DNA from: Crocinitomicaceae bacterium | GTDB taxonomy: Bacteria; Bacteroidota; Bacteroidia; Flavobacteriales_D; Sanyastnellaceae | Direction: 5' to 3' | DNA length: 5,626 nucleotides | Assembly (NCBI GenBank): GCA_020848015.1 | Contig: JADLBA010000152.1 | Coordinates: 1-5,626 of the forward strand | Part shown: one piece after another, positions 5,297-5,626 of the stretch | Numbering within the stretch: position 1 is the first letter of the stretch | How the letters are laid out: every line of letters begins with the position of its first letter | Program-made: the position numbers and the translations under genes | Notes under the pieces: model-generated | The model's input: only the letters and a program-made list of their open reading frames with translations | Databases searched by the model: none | What the model was told of the DNA's origin: nothing

Positions 5297-5626
5297 ATGA
5301 GCCATCAACGTTTCCCTTTTCGCAAAGTTCGTTTTGTTCCTCTAGCAGAACTGACCGGACTAAAAATGAAGGCTGCCAGCGATTACGCTGCGGGGCTTCC
5401 GGCGGTGGCAGTTTCATTGCAACATATTGCAGAAGAGACTGGACTATTGAAGGGATTGAAGGTACTGGCGAAACTGAACCAGCGCGACGGGGTAGATTGT
5501 CCTGGTTGTGCGTGGCCGGAACCAGAGCACCGGTCAGCCATTGCAGAATATTGTGAGAATGGAGCGAAAGCCATTGCAGAGGAAGCAACGGAAAAAAGAT
5601 GCGACCTTGATTTTTTTACGGCGCAC
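5297..5626 (+). CDS. FdhF/YdeP-type molybdopterin oxidoreductase, N-terminal part (3' end outside window)
   Basis: The frame is open to the right edge, giving the first 110 residues of a protein expected to run to about 700-770 residues. Residues 61-98 carry the family hallmark: NQRDGVDCPGCAWPEPEH followed by EYCENGAKAI and EEAT (C68, C71, C86). This matches the N-terminus of E. coli YdeP and related formate-dehydrogenase-like alpha subunits; the cysteines probably bind an iron-sulfur cluster. Such proteins bind a bis-MGD molybdenum cofactor in the part not seen here, and their physiological substrate is mostly unknown; YdeP has been linked to acid resistance in E. coli. The ATG at 5297 is chosen because a -7-like box sits just upstream. 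An in-frame ATG at 5249 (GGAGCG 8 bp before it) would add 16 residues, with the nearest in-frame stop at 5225. No signal peptide is visible, so a cytosolic location is likely. Confidence 0.85.
   Translation, partial: MSHQRFPFRKVRFVPLAELTGLKMKAASDYAAGLPAVAVSLQHIAEETGLLKGLKVLAKLNQRDGVDCPGCAWPEPEHRSAIAEYCENGAKAIAEEATEKRCDLDFFTAH

Noticed and set aside
5268..5588. Minus-strand open frames over the right end of the window
   Set aside because: The plus-strand frame carries the YdeP-type cysteine hallmark, whereas the minus-strand frames have low-information sequence. The plus-strand gene was preferred although it is cut by the window edge.

Overview
The window looks like chromosomal DNA of a Bacteroidota bacterium, probably of the Chitinophagaceae or Sphingobacteriales type. 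This is inferred from protein style and from the ftsK-lolA gene pair. AT-rich leaders with little Shine-Dalgarno sequence, and near-matches to the Bacteroidota -7 box (TAnnTTTG), agree with it. I see no mobile elements, RNA genes or CRISPR array.

Layout from left to right. (1) Positions 2-817 carry the C-terminal part of the DNA translocase FtsK. The periplasmic lipoprotein carrier LolA follows 9 bp later (827-1477), and a clear intrinsic terminator (1501-1529) closes that unit. (2) Positions 1632-4409 hold a sulfur-handling module on the same strand. It has a CstB-like fusion (persulfide dioxygenase-type metallo-beta-lactamase domain, cysteine-free pseudo-rhodanese, active rhodanese) and two half-size YeeE/YedE membrane proteins. 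The two halves together are about the length of one full YeeE-type sulfur transporter. (3) An inositol-monophosphatase-family gene lies on the minus strand (4410-5204). Its stop codon directly abuts that of the second YeeE half. (4) Divergent from it, the first 110 codons of an FdhF/YdeP-type molybdopterin oxidoreductase run off the right edge (5297-5626).

The biologically coherent part is the sulfur module. The membrane pair is likely to move thiosulfate or another sulfur species. The soluble enzyme is likely to oxidise persulfide and shuttle sulfane sulfur between sulfite/thiosulfate and thiol carriers. This kind of system is known in outline (S. aureus cst, Xylella/Agrobacterium bigR operons), so it is not a new class. 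Points worth a second look are the split transporter, the GA dinucleotide repeat in the likely promoter of the module, the structured gaps between its genes, and the absence of any recognisable regulator in the window.
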